Shown: positions 1 to 7,861 of the stretch, piece by piece
Position numbering within the stretch: position 1 is the first letter of the stretch
Layout: each line of letters opens with the position of its first letter
NCBI GenBank assembly: GCA_004554425.1
Contig: SFMI01000023.1
Location: forward strand, 1 to 19,839
Reading direction: 5' to 3'
Length of the DNA: 19,839 nucleotides
From: Candidatus Saccharimonadota bacterium
GTDB taxonomy: Bacteria; Eremiobacterota; Xenobia; Xenobiales; Xenobiaceae
Notes under the pieces: generated by a model
What the model saw: only the letters and a program-made list of their open reading frames with translations
Told to the model about the DNA's origin: nothing
Databases searched by the model: none
Made by a program: the position numbers and the translations under genes

Positions 1-417
1 CGAATATTTAGGGTAGTCGTCGTCCAACCCCATAATCTTATGATAATTACCCTTGCAAGAAAGCGTATAAGCATTTTTAGGAGCGGAAACGACTTCATAT
101 CCTTGCAAATATGGAGCATTGCTTCCTGCTACTGGACAGGAAGGAATCGTGCGCATATAAGCATGACCATTGGTATCAACTGTAGTGATAGTATCTAACT
201 TTTTAGGATACATACCAGAATTGTCAGTAGCATAAATTTCCATAGCTGCCGCTATAGAACGCAAATTGTATTTACAGCTACTAAGCTTAGCTGCATCTCG
301 GCTTCTCATCATATTAGGCAACATAATAAGACACAAAATGGAAATAATAGCTATTACGATCATTAGCTCAATGAGTGTAAATCCCAAATTGCGAGCGTAC
401 ACGGAAGTATGCTTCAT
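1..417 (-). CDS. Type IV prepilin / pseudopilin-like protein, partial (3' end beyond window)
   Basis: The reading frame is open from an ATG at 417 to the window edge, giving 139 codons with no stop, so the C-terminus is missing. The N-terminus is a class III (prepilin) signal: a short basic leader MKHTSVYARNLG, then FTLIELMIVIAIISIL. Cleavage by prepilin peptidase would fall between G12 and F13, with the conserved Glu at mature position 5. The hydrophobic stretch is the helix that anchors and polymerises pilins. The soluble part includes YATDNSGMYP, a pattern common in type IV and type II secretion pseudopilins, and cysteines in SSCKYN, IPSCPV and LSCKGN that could form disulfides. A GGAG Shine-Dalgarno (minus-strand complement of 427-430) lies 9 nt before the ATG. 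Pilus subunit versus minor or secretion pseudopilin cannot be decided from this fragment. Confidence 0.9.
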   Translation of the reverse strand, partial: MKHTSVYARNLGFTLIELMIVIAIISILCLIMLPNMMRSRDAAKLSSCKYNLRSIAAAMEIYATDNSGMYPKKLDTITTVDTNGHAYMRTIPSCPVAGSNAPYLQGYEVVSAPKNAYTLSCKGNYHKIMGLDDDYPKYS

Positions 418-517
418 AAAAAAATGCTCCAGCTTTAGAAATAACGCTTTCGGTCTTGCTTTCTTGGCAAATAGTCTTTTTCCCCTACAATTCGGTTTTA
501 ATTCTAACATTATGGCT

Positions 518-523
518 ATTATA
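518..523 (-). promoter_or_regulatory. Possible -10 box (TATAAT) for the prepilin gene
   Basis: A perfect TATAAT reads on the minus strand about 100 nt upstream of the prepilin ATG. No good -35 hexamer sits 16-18 nt further upstream, so this is only a candidate. The rest of 418-622 is the AT-rich divergent region between the prepilin and thymidine kinase, and I see nothing else firm in it. Confidence 0.3.
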
Positions 524-622
524 GGCTATATTTTTGCCTTTTCGGCTTTCTTTTAGTATGGAAGGAAGCCGCCCAGTAGACAAGGAAAGTTGGCCGCAAT
601 TTTTTTAAGTGAATAATTTATT

Positions 623-1267
623 ATGGCTAAATTATATTTCCGCTACGGAGCTATGGGCAGTGCCAAAACTTTAAATCTTTTGGCTGTCCGTCACAATTAT
701 GTCCAGCAAGGCAAACGCGTACTTTTAATTAAACCGGCTTTAGATAATCGTTTTGGAGAAAATATTATTAAATCTAGAGCTGGCTTAGAACACGAAGCCG
801 ACATGTTGGTAACTCCAGACACCACCTTAAACGAGGACGACTTCAAAGGACTATCTTGCGTTTTGGTCGATGAATGCCAATTTTTGAGTCCACAAGTAGT
901 CGACCAATTGCGTGAACTTACTCGCACTTTAAATTTGCCCGTTATTGCTTACGGTTTGCGCACCGATTTTAGAGCTCACCTTTTTGAAGGCTCTAAACGC
1001 CTAATGGAAGTAGCCGATTCTATTGAAGAAGTAAAGACTACTTGTCGCTATTGCAACCGTAAAGCCGTCTTTAATTTGCGCCACAATGCTAAAGAAGAAG
1101 CTATTATCGACGGCCCCACCGTCTTGCTAGGCGACGAGGAATTTTACTCCCCTACTTGTTATCCTTGCTACCATGAAAAGATAACCGCAGCTCAAGAAAA
1201 GCTAAAAGCCCAACAAAAAGCCGCAGGAGCTGCCGCAAAAGTAAACGCAATTAGTGAAATACAGTAG
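623..1267 (+). CDS. tdk: Thymidine kinase (type II, TdK)
   Basis: This enzyme phosphorylates thymidine to dTMP with ATP in the pyrimidine salvage pathway of the cytosol. The 214-aa product has the P-loop GAMGSAKT at residues 9-16. A Walker B-type VLVDECQFLS at 80-89 includes the Asp-Glu pair whose Glu84 is the expected catalytic base. YGLRTDF at 110-116 is the segment before the thymidine-binding lasso. Four zinc cysteines form C141-x2-C144 and C179-x2-C182, as in the bacterial/human TK1-like fold. The length is slightly above the usual 190-205 aa because of an Ala/Lys/Gln-rich C-terminal tail after residue 185. The ATG at 623 matches the family N-terminus, but its Shine-Dalgarno is weak (AAGTGA). 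The gene is monocistronic and ends at a terminator. Confidence 0.96.
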   Translation: MAKLYFRYGAMGSAKTLNLLAVRHNYVQQGKRVLLIKPALDNRFGENIIKSRAGLEHEADMLVTPDTTLNEDDFKGLSCVLVDECQFLSPQVVDQLRELTRTLNLPVIAYGLRTDFRAHLFEGSKRLMEVADSIEEVKTTCRYCNRKAVFNLRHNAKEEAIIDGPTVLLGDEEFYSPTCYPCYHEKITAAQEKLKAQQKAAGAAAKVNAISEIQ

Positions 1268-1286
1268 CAATTGTAGTAATAAAAGA

Positions 1287-1340
1287 AAATCCCGCTCGAC
1301 TATTCCTTATGGAAACAGCCAAAGCGGGATTTAGTGTTTT
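1287..1340. terminator. Bidirectional intrinsic terminator between tdk and the lipoprotein gene
   Basis: A perfect 10-bp inverted repeat, AAATCCCGCT (1287-1296) with AGCGGGATTT (1323-1332), encloses a smaller TTCC/GGAA hairpin. On the plus strand it is followed by TTTAGTGTTTT. On the minus strand it is followed by TTTTCTTTT. It therefore serves both converging genes. Confidence 0.9.
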
Positions 1341-1363
1341 AAACTAGATAAAGCGCATTAGCG

Positions 1364-3271
1364 TTAGGGAATATCTAATACAGCTGAGTTCACATATCTA
1401 CCGAAGCTAGAGCTTTTATAGAAAATTTCTCCAGCAGCGTGAGAAGGCAAATTGAATGCCTTATAGTAGTCATTCCCGTACGTCTGCAGCTTCAAATACG
1501 CATGATCATAGCTGGAATATCCGTCCCAAAGTACCTCAAATAAATACTCGTTGCGCCCAGAGACCACTTGCTTTAAGGTAGGTCTAACGGAGCTAATTCC
1601 CGCACCGCCGGAAGTACTACTAGGATAGCTATCAGCAGGCAATAATTCTTCAGGGATATCACAGCAGAAAGTTTTTCCCTCAACGCAAATAACTCCCTTA
1701 AGGTATAGCTTCTGACTTGCAGTAGTACTTGGATCAGTTCTTATAGCACAGTTTAAATTGTAGTCAGCATTTCCAGGATCATTATTTTTTCTATAAACAT
1801 ACTCATTTAGCTCATAGCTAATCGGCTTGTAAGTACCATCAGCACGTTTAATAGCAAAGGCAGTATGCGCCCAACCAAGTTTAGTAGAAAGAATGAAGGT
1901 GGAAGTAGTAACTTTGCCATTCTCAGTGGAATAATTGCCAGTAACCTTCACTCTATCATATCTAGACTCAGTAGTTAAATACGAAGGATCCAATTTAGGC
2001 TTAATTACATTACCTTCTACGTCAACGGTGTAATAAGTTGTAGCAGAACTGCTATATTTATAGATTTCCGCAGAAAACTTAGTTTGACTTGTTACGTCAA
2101 CATCACTAGGGGACGGTCCTCTACTATCTACATTGGTATAAGACGCCAAAGCAGACATAGGCTGTTCATTGATAGCATCTACTTCTACACCAGTACCATG
2201 CAAATCGAAAGTTCCTACTTTTTGGTTAAATGTCTGATGGACGGTTGTGCCATCCCTCAGTACCTCAGGTACATAAACAAGCACAGAATAGTCATCTGTA
2301 TAGTTCTTTGGCGTACCGCTATCATTCACAGTAATTGCTTTGCCATTGATATCGGCTGGAGCTAATCTTATGCTTTCTACATCTTGATCGGTAACATAAA
2401 CGGGTTTATCAATTTGTACAGTCTGCTCACCGGAAGGAGTGGAAGCAGTAACGGAAATTTTATCAGCCACGCCGCCGTGTTTGCCTTTGTAGCCAACCGC
2501 TTCATATTGACCGCGAGCGCCACCTTCAGCGCCCTTAAGTACGTCGCTGTACACATTGCCGAAAGAAGCTAAATTAGTTACGTCAATACTGCTGCCATCG
2601 TCGGAAAGCAACAAGCAAGTGAGTTGTACTTTTTCCGAAGGCTTGACGGCATATTTGTCAGCTTTAAGAACAAGCTTGGCATTCTTATCTAATTCAGTAG
2701 GATCGCTACTTTCAACAGTACCGGTAGTATTGCCGTTTTCGTCTTGGCTCCAGTCAATATCTCTTTCATCGGAAGCAACCAAATTACCATCTTTATCAAG
2801 ATAAACAATTATAATCTTAACAGCGGTACTAGGGGCATCTTTATCTTCTACGGTGGTATTGCTGGAAGTTCTATCGATAGTTTCTGAATCGGACTTACCA
2901 ACTTGATTGCCTTCAGAGTCGCTGTAAATATATTTAATGTTGGTGACATTAGCGGGCAAACTGTCGGCTGCTACCGAAATTTTTACATATTTACCATCAT
3001 TGCTAGCGGTACCGCCGGGGTTATTGTTGTCGCCGCTGTTAGGATCTTTGTCGCCGCTATTGGGATCTTTGTCGCCAGGATTATCGGTATCTTTGTCGCC
3101 AGAATTGTCGCCGGGGTTGTTATTGTCGGAAGGATTAGTGGTGGAAGCTCCGCCAGTATAGTAATTTACAGTTTTATCATCTCCGCAGCCTGCGGAAAAC
3201 ATGGCTGTTCCTAGAACTAGAACCAAAGCCATGTTAGTAAAGTTCATATAGAACTTTTTGCCAATAGACAT
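1364..3271 (-). CDS. Large putative lipoprotein with Asp/Asn/Pro/Gly-rich linker; function unknown
   Basis: A 635-aa exported protein. The N-terminus has a short basic region, a hydrophobic core (MALVLVLGTAMF) and a lipobox SAGC, predicting lipidation at Cys29. Residue +2 is Gly rather than Asp, so inner-membrane retention is not suggested. Residues of roughly 45-90 form a low-complexity linker with repeated GDKDPNS and NNNPGD units, which would hold the rest away from the membrane. The body is rich in Ser, Thr, Val and Tyr, consistent with beta-sandwich domains. The segment starting LVLKADKYAVKPSEKVQLTC resembles the opening strands of bacterial Ig-like domains. Cysteines cluster near residues 510-545 (NCAIR, VICVEG, FCCDIP). 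I recognise no enzyme motif. The ATG at 3271 has an AGGAG site 10 nt upstream. A surface adhesin or surface-layer role is an inference only. Confidence 0.8.
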   Translation of the reverse strand: MSIGKKFYMNFTNMALVLVLGTAMFSAGCGDDKTVNYYTGGASTTNPSDNNNPGDNSGDKDTDNPGDKDPNSGDKDPNSGDNNNPGGTASNDGKYVKISVAADSLPANVTNIKYIYSDSEGNQVGKSDSETIDRTSSNTTVEDKDAPSTAVKIIIVYLDKDGNLVASDERDIDWSQDENGNTTGTVESSDPTELDKNAKLVLKADKYAVKPSEKVQLTCLLLSDDGSSIDVTNLASFGNVYSDVLKGAEGGARGQYEAVGYKGKHGGVADKISVTASTPSGEQTVQIDKPVYVTDQDVESIRLAPADINGKAITVNDSGTPKNYTDDYSVLVYVPEVLRDGTTVHQTFNQKVGTFDLHGTGVEVDAINEQPMSALASYTNVDSRGPSPSDVDVTSQTKFSAEIYKYSSSATTYYTVDVEGNVIKPKLDPSYLTTESRYDRVKVTGNYSTENGKVTTSTFILSTKLGWAHTAFAIKRADGTYKPISYELNEYVYRKNNDPGNADYNLNCAIRTDPSTTASQKLYLKGVICVEGKTFCCDIPEELLPADSYPSSTSGGAGISSVRPTLKQVVSGRNEYLFEVLWDGYSSYDHAYLKLQTYGNDYYKAFNLPSHAAGEIFYKSSSFGRYVNSAVLDIP

Positions 3272-3306
3272 GGACTAAGCACTCCTCTATTTCAAACAAG
3301 AATAGA

Positions 3307-3378
3307 GCGCTTAAACAAGCGCTTAAACAAGCGCTTAAACAAGCGCTTAAACAAGCGCTTAAACAAGCGCTTAAACAA
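3307..3378. repeat. Six perfect 12-bp tandem repeats, unit GCGCTTAAACAA
   Basis: Units start at 3307, 3319, 3331, 3343, 3355 and 3367, with no mismatch. Each junction contains the 8-bp palindrome AAGCGCTT. The array starts about 35 nt upstream of the lipoprotein start codon and would lie in its 5' leader or promoter. A degenerate related sequence (CAAGCGCCAGTTAAG) follows at about 3394-3408. Confidence 0.97.
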
Positions 3379-3414
3379 GCGGAGTAGATTCGCCAAGCGC
3401 CAGTTAAGTCCTGT

Positions 3415-3420
3415 ATTATA
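3415..3420 (-). promoter_or_regulatory. Candidate -10 box for the lipoprotein gene
   Basis: TATAAT reads on the minus strand upstream of the 12-bp repeat array. A second TATAAT-like box lies about 20 nt further upstream in an AT-rich tract. No clear TTGACA is present. If this box is used, transcription would start near 3408 and the repeats would be in the 5' untranslated leader. Confidence 0.35.
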
Positions 3421-3600
3421 AAGAATTGATAAATATTATTATAAAGGAACTTTAAACACTAATAAGCACCTTTTAGCACCATGCGCAGTATTTTCGTGTC
3501 GGCAATGTCGGTGGTATTATCTCGCCATTAACTATTTTATGTTAGCTGCAGTTAGTGCCATATCGACGCTCCGGTTTGATTACAAAGCAGCTAAACAACA
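3421..3600. other. Intergenic segment with no gene seen
   Basis: The whole gap 3272-3696 between the lipoprotein gene and clpB is about 425 bp. It holds the lipoprotein Shine-Dalgarno, the repeat array, a candidate -10 box and the clpB terminator. This central portion has no reading frame with coding character and no RNA fold I recognise. Confidence 0.6.
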
Positions 3601-3652
3601 TACACACAAAAATAGCCCTGCCAGCTATCTTCAAAAGACAGCTCGCAGAGCC
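3601..3652 (-). terminator. Intrinsic terminator of clpB
   Basis: On the minus strand an 18-bp stem (arms 3635-3652 and 3614-3631, one G-G mismatch and three G-U pairs) is followed by ATTTTTGTGTGT. It lies about 45 nt past the clpB stop codon. Confidence 0.85.
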
Positions 3653-3696
3653 ATTATCTATCCGAACTTACCTACATTCGGATTCGTCAGCCTACT

Positions 3697-6297
3697 TCAG
3701 CTGACTTTTTCCGGTACGAAGTCCAAGCCCTCGCCAGATTTACTGACTTCGACTTTAACCTTTTCACCGGGTTTAACTTTGCCTTCCAAAATTTCCAGAG
3801 ACAACTTGTCGAGCAAGTAGCGCTGGATAGCTCTCTTAAGAGGACGAGCGCCGAAAGCTTCGTCGCAACCTACGTTGGTCAAGAACTCTTTAGCTTTATC
3901 TTCCACATTCAGAGTGATGTTTTTGTCTACCAGACGTTTACCCACATTTTTCAACTGAATGTCGACAATAGACTTGAGAGCCGTCTTATTCAACCTATGG
4001 AAGTGAATAATTTCATCGATACGGTTGAGGAATTCGGGTTTGAACTTACTAGCCAAAGCTTCGTCGATGCGTCTATCGACTTCTGTATCGCTAAGATTGT
4101 CATTTAACAACCACTCGGAACCGACATTGGAAGTCATTACCATGATGGTGTTGCGGAAATCGACCGTACGTCCTTGACCATCTGTCAAACGACCATCTTC
4201 CATAACCTGGAGGAGAACGTTGAACACATCTGGGTGAGCTTTTTCAATTTCATCGAAGAGCACCACCGAATAAGGACGTCTGCGCACAGCTTCAGTAAGC
4301 TGACCGCCCTCATCGTACCCTACATATCCAGGAGGGGCACCAATCATTCTGGCTACAGTATGTTTCTCTTGATATTCCGACATATCCAGACGTACCATAG
4401 CTCGCTCATCATCAAAGAGGAAGTCGGCTAAAGCTCTAGCTAATTCGGTCTTGCCTACACCAGTAGGGCCTAAGAAGAGGAACACACCTACAGGACGGTT
4501 AGGATCGGCAACTCCAGCTCGAGAACGACGCACAGCTTTGGAGACAGCTTCCACAGCTTCATCCTGGCCCACCACGCGTTCATGCAAACGATCTTCCATA
4601 TGGACCAATTTCTGAATCTCGCCTTCCATTAAACGAGTAACGGGAATGCCAGTCCAACGAGAGACAATAGAAGCCACATCTTCTTCTTCAACTTGCTGCT
4701 TGAGGTACTTGCCGTTCTTTTGCAACTCTTGAAGCTTTTTGGTAGCTTCTTCGATTTGCTTCTTCAGCGTGGCAGTAGTACCGTAGCGCAACTCGGCAGC
4801 CTTAGCCAAATCACCGCGACGCTCAGCCAATTCGGCATCGTTTGTAGCTTGCTCTAACTTAGCTTTCAAGCCGCTGATTTGCTCAATTTGCTCTTTTTCC
4901 ATGCTCCAACGAGCCTTCATATGAGCAGATTTTTCTTTGCACTCAGCCAACTCAGCTTCCAACTTATCTAAGCGCTCTTTAGAAGCTTCGTCCTTCTCTT
5001 TAGAAAGAGCCTGACGCTCAATTTCCAACTGAGTAATACGGCGCTCCACTTCATCTATTTCCATAGGCATAGAGTCGATCTCGATACGCAACTTAGAAGC
5101 AGCTTCATCGATAAGGTCAACAGCCTTGTCCGGCAAGAAGCGGTCAGAGATATAACGATTGGAAAGAATTACAGACGCCACGATAGCAGAGTCGGTAATA
5201 CGCACGCCGTGGTGTACTTCGTACTTTTCTTTCAAACCACGCAAAATAGCAATCGCGTCTTCTACGGAAGGTTCACCGACATAAACCGGCTGGAATCGAC
5301 GCTCTAAAGCAGCATCTTTTTCGATGTACTTGCGATACTCGTCTAAGGTAGTGGCACCGACGGTACGTAATTCACCTCGAGCCAAAGCCGGCTTAAGCAT
5401 ATTGGCCGCATCGACAGCACCTTCAGCCGCGCCTGCGCCTACCAAAGTATGTAACTCATCGATAAAGAGAATGATCTGGCCATTAGAAGAAGTAATCTCC
5501 TTCAAAACAGCTTTGAATCTATCTTCAAACTCGCCTCTGAATTTGGCGCCAGCAATCAAAGCACCTAAATCGAGAGCAAAGAGCTTGCGTCCTTTTAAGC
5601 TTTCGGGCACATCGCCAGCCACAATACGACGAGCCAAACCTTCGACAATAGCGGTTTTACCTACGCCAGGTTCACCGATAAGTACAGGGTTGTTCTTGGT
5701 ACGACGAGACAAAACTTGAATGCAACGACGAATCTCTTCATCACGACCGATAACAGGGTCGAGTTTGCCACGCCTGGCCAGCTCAGTAAGGTCACGACCA
5801 TAGCGGGACAAAGCCTGATACTTGGCTTCAGGATTTTCGTCAGTAACGCGCTGCGAGCCACGCACTTCAACTAAGACGCGCAACAAACGGTCGGGAGTTA
5901 CGCCAAACTCACGCAAAATGCGACCGGCAGGGTCATTAGCATTGTTGACCATAGCTAAAAGCAAATGCTCAACAGAAAGATATTCATCCTTTAAACGTTC
6001 GGCTTCTTTCCAAGCCTTATCGAGCATAGTCTCTACCGACTTGCCCATATAAACGCTGCTACCAGCTCCCTCAACTTTAGGAAGCTTACTTATGGCCGTC
6101 TCTACAGCCTTTTCTATTTGAGCAGCTGGAGCTTCAAGCTTTTGCAAAATGGGCAAAGCCAAGCCATCATCTTGCTGCTTGAGCATAGCCATCAAAATAT
6201 GAGGAGTTTCCAGCGACTGCTGTCCGTTCTCTTGGGCGATGGACGTAGCCGTGCGGATAGCTTCTTGTGTTTTCAAAGTAAAACGATCTGTACGCAT
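3697..6297 (-). CDS. clpB: ATP-dependent disaggregase ClpB (Hsp100)
   Basis: ClpB is a hexameric cytosolic AAA+ machine that extracts polypeptides from aggregates together with DnaK/DnaJ/GrpE. The 866-aa protein has the full architecture. A double Clp N-domain spans residues 1 to about 145 (MRTDRFTLKTQEAI, then LSVEHLLLAM). NBD1 has Walker A GEPGVGKT near 205, Walker B LFIDELHTL and arginine finger LERRFQPV. A long charged middle coiled coil spans about 405-520. NBD2 has Walker A GPTGVGKTE near 610 and Walker B LFDEIEKAH, and a C-terminal domain ends in GLDFVPEKVS. An upstream TTG at 6321 would extend the frame by eight codons, but the AAAGGAG ribosome site lies inside that extension. The ATG at 6297 also matches the family N-terminus. 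Shine-Dalgarno spacing is long (14 nt). No CIRCE element is visible. Confidence 0.97.
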   Translation of the reverse strand: MRTDRFTLKTQEAIRTATSIAQENGQQSLETPHILMAMLKQQDDGLALPILQKLEAPAAQIEKAVETAISKLPKVEGAGSSVYMGKSVETMLDKAWKEAERLKDEYLSVEHLLLAMVNNANDPAGRILREFGVTPDRLLRVLVEVRGSQRVTDENPEAKYQALSRYGRDLTELARRGKLDPVIGRDEEIRRCIQVLSRRTKNNPVLIGEPGVGKTAIVEGLARRIVAGDVPESLKGRKLFALDLGALIAGAKFRGEFEDRFKAVLKEITSSNGQIILFIDELHTLVGAGAAEGAVDAANMLKPALARGELRTVGATTLDEYRKYIEKDAALERRFQPVYVGEPSVEDAIAILRGLKEKYEVHHGVRITDSAIVASVILSNRYISDRFLPDKAVDLIDEAASKLRIEIDSMPMEIDEVERRITQLEIERQALSKEKDEASKERLDKLEAELAECKEKSAHMKARWSMEKEQIEQISGLKAKLEQATNDAELAERRGDLAKAAELRYGTTATLKKQIEEATKKLQELQKNGKYLKQQVEEEDVASIVSRWTGIPVTRLMEGEIQKLVHMEDRLHERVVGQDEAVEAVSKAVRRSRAGVADPNRPVGVFLFLGPTGVGKTELARALADFLFDDERAMVRLDMSEYQEKHTVARMIGAPPGYVGYDEGGQLTEAVRRRPYSVVLFDEIEKAHPDVFNVLLQVMEDGRLTDGQGRTVDFRNTIMVMTSNVGSEWLLNDNLSDTEVDRRIDEALASKFKPEFLNRIDEIIHFHRLNKTALKSIVDIQLKNVGKRLVDKNITLNVEDKAKEFLTNVGCDEAFGARPLKRAIQRYLLDKLSLEILEGKVKPGEKVKVEVSKSGEGLDFVPEKVS

Positions 6298-6341
6298 AAA
6301 TGCAACGCTCGCTCCTTTCAAATCTTCTTTTCTTACCTAGT

Positions 6342-6369
6342 ATTATAAACAGCAGACGTTATCATCCAA
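6342..6369 (-). promoter_or_regulatory. Probable sigma-70-type promoter of clpB
   Basis: On the minus strand, TTGGAT (6364-6369) and TATAAT (6342-6347) are separated by 16 nt, placing the start of transcription about 35-40 nt upstream of the clpB ATG. The -10 is perfect and the -35 partial. I see no sigma-32-like consensus and no CIRCE inverted repeat, so heat control is not evident. Confidence 0.55.
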
Positions 6370-6414
6370 TATGCATTGCGTTATAAAAGCGTTATATTTT
6401 TTACTTGCATATAC

Positions 6415-6451
6415 AAAAAAAAAGACGCTTTCCCACTTATGGAAAAACGCC
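6415..6451 (-). terminator. Intrinsic terminator of the PsbP/DcrB-like gene
   Basis: On the minus strand an 11-bp stem with three G-U pairs (arms 6441-6451 and 6424-6434) is followed by nine consecutive T. It lies about 40 nt past the stop codon. Confidence 0.9.
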
Positions 6452-6492
6452 TTCTTGCTACCTTTATATCCCCAAAAATTGAATTGGCCTAG

Positions 6493-7023
6493 CTAGATAA
6501 AATTGACCGTTTTTATCATTTTATCAAACGATTTTATATGCTTATTGTAAGTATTGGGCTTACTCATATATAAAAAGCTGTAAGCTTTTTTGCCTTTTAT
6601 GAAAAGGACATTGGTCATTTGCATATGGTGTTCATCTTCTTGAGCTCGAAAAGTAAGACGATGGCACCAGTGACCATTTACTTTAGTGTCAGTTTCGCCA
6701 ATAAGTTTGAAGTGAGTAAAACGCTGTTGTAAAGCGGCCATATATTTATCGGAAAGTTCGTCAGCCATTTTGCCTTCAGGCTCGGCTGCTTCTAGTTCAA
6801 CTACTTTTAAAGAAATAACGGAGCGATGGCCTACTTCTTCTGGAGCAATAAAAGTAGCTTCATGCTGTTCGTCTTCTATTTGTTTCCAATGGCGAGGAGG
6901 AATAAAAGACACTCCCAAGCGAGAACTTTTCCAAGCTAAGCAAGGCGCAGCCAAAGTTACCAATAGAATTAAGCTTAGAGCAACGGCCCAAGCTGCTTTG
7001 CCATTTTTAGTTAAGCTAGTCAT
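6493..7023 (-). CDS. Exported PsbP/DcrB-like small protein, function unknown
   Basis: A 176-aa protein with a Sec signal peptide (basic start, core VALSLILLVTLAA, likely cleavage after CLA at residue 30). The sequence before the cysteine (AAP-C) does not make a convincing lipobox. The mature part opens with a VSFIPPRHWKQIEDEQHEATFIAPEE pattern split over residues 38-63. In that pattern an 'F-x-P-x-x-W' start is followed by a short strand, as in PsbP-like and DcrB/DUF1795-type folds. It ends with a strand-rich half (MTNVLFIKGKKAYSFLYMS) and the segment FDKMIKTVNF, also typical of that group. The assignment rests on this overall pattern and not on a catalytic motif. The ATG at 7023 has GGAG 5 nt upstream. 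The upp terminator lies only 27 nt upstream of this start. Confidence 0.75.
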   Translation of the reverse strand: MTSLTKNGKAAWAVALSLILLVTLAAPCLAWKSSRLGVSFIPPRHWKQIEDEQHEATFIAPEEVGHRSVISLKVVELEAAEPEGKMADELSDKYMAALQQRFTHFKLIGETDTKVNGHWCHRLTFRAQEDEHHMQMTNVLFIKGKKAYSFLYMSKPNTYNKHIKSFDKMIKTVNFI

Positions 7024-7050
7024 ATTTGCTCCGTTTCTAATAAATTTTGT

Positions 7051-7087
7051 AAAAAAAGAGCCGCGCTGCTCGGAGCAGCCACAGCTC
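7051..7087 (-). terminator. Intrinsic terminator (or attenuator) after upp
   Basis: On the minus strand GAGCTGTGGCTGC and GCAGCGCGGCTC pair as 12 bp with a 1-nt bulge and a 5-nt loop, followed by seven T. It lies about 50 nt past the upp stop and 27 nt before the next start codon. Confidence 0.9.
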
Positions 7088-7137
7088 CTCTACTTCACAT
7101 AGGCGCTAAAAACTAACGCCGTTAAGCAAAATATATT

Positions 7138-7770
7138 TTAGATAGTACCAAAGATGCGGTCACCAGCATCACCTAAACCGGGTACAATATAGCCATTTTC
7201 ATTGAGCTTTTCATCTACGGAAGCGGTATAAATTTGTAATTGCGGATAAGCTTCAGTAAGGTTTTTAATACCTTCAGGAGCAGAGACCAAGCAAAGGAAT
7301 TTAATAGACTTGATATCAGCTCCGCGTTTAATCAGAGCACCGATAGCGGCAATAGCTGAACCGCCGGTAGCCAGCATAGGATCCAAAAGCAAAATTTCGC
7401 GCTCAGTTAAATCGGCAGGCATTTTGCAAAAATATTCTACCGGCTCTAAAGTTTTCTCATTGCGGTACATACCGATATGGCCGATTCTGGCTGCCGGAAT
7501 CAATCTTTCGATACCAGATACCATGCCTAAGCCGGCACGCAAAATAGGTACCAAGGCCAGTTTTTTACCACCCAAAGTTTTGCCTATGGTAGTAGTAATA
7601 GGAGTTTTAACAGTGACGTCTTGCACAGGTAAATCGCGGCAAGCTTCATAGGCCATTAAAGCGGCAATTTCCGAAACCAACTCACGGAAATCTTTAGAAC
7701 CTGTGCGCTCGTCTCTCAATAAAGTAATTTTATGCTGAATGAGAGGGTGATTTAAAATATTCACAGACAC
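7138..7770 (-). CDS. upp: Uracil phosphoribosyltransferase
   Basis: Upp converts uracil and PRPP to UMP in pyrimidine salvage and acts in the cytosol. The 210-aa product has normal length. It carries the PRPP loop LLLDPMLATGGSA (127-139), the PRPP-contacting PILRAGLGM (75-83) and the C-terminal uracil-binding GYIVPGLGDAGDRIFGT. The N-terminus HPLIQHKITLLRDERT is characteristic. Start codon is GTG at 7770, with a strong AAGGAGG nine nt upstream; a second in-frame GTG lies two codons later. It follows the glutaredoxin gene with a terminator between them, and an 8-bp inverted repeat lies in its leader. With tdk nearby, this region holds two pyrimidine salvage enzymes. Confidence 0.97.
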   Translation of the reverse strand: MSVNILNHPLIQHKITLLRDERTGSKDFRELVSEIAALMAYEACRDLPVQDVTVKTPITTTIGKTLGGKKLALVPILRAGLGMVSGIERLIPAARIGHIGMYRNEKTLEPVEYFCKMPADLTEREILLLDPMLATGGSAIAAIGALIKRGADIKSIKFLCLVSAPEGIKNLTEAYPQLQIYTASVDEKLNENGYIVPGLGDAGDRIFGTI

Positions 7771-7784
7771 TGTAAGTAACCTCC

Positions 7785-7830
7785 TTATGCGTAAGCCTCA
7801 GCTAAAATACACCAGAAGCGCAACGCATAA
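7785..7830 (-). promoter_or_regulatory. Inverted repeat TTATGCGT / ACGCATAA in the upp leader
   Basis: Perfect 8-bp arms at 7785-7792 and 7823-7830 are separated by 30 nt. The proximal arm directly abuts the AAGGAGG ribosome site. It could be an operator or an RNA stem that affects access to the Shine-Dalgarno. No function is known. Confidence 0.4.
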
Positions 7831-7860
7831 AAAAAGCTTAAGAGAAATGCTCTCTCAAGC
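7829..7860 (-). terminator. Intrinsic terminator of the glutaredoxin gene
   Basis: On the minus strand GCTTGAGAGA (7851-7860) and TCTCTTAAGC (7836-7845) form a 10-bp stem with one G-U pair, followed by seven T. It begins directly after the stop codon. Confidence 0.88.
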
Positions 7861-7861
7861 C

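Noticed and set aside
266..556. 96-aa plus-strand frame over the prepilin start
   Set aside because: It is the antisense shadow of the prepilin N-terminus, and has no family features or ribosome site.
3307..3378. CRISPR array
   Set aside because: Units are 12 bp with no spacers and no cas genes nearby.
6298..6420. CIRCE or sigma-32 control of clpB
   Set aside because: No TTAGCACTC inverted repeat and no heat-shock sigma consensus. The best match is an ordinary -35/-10 pair.
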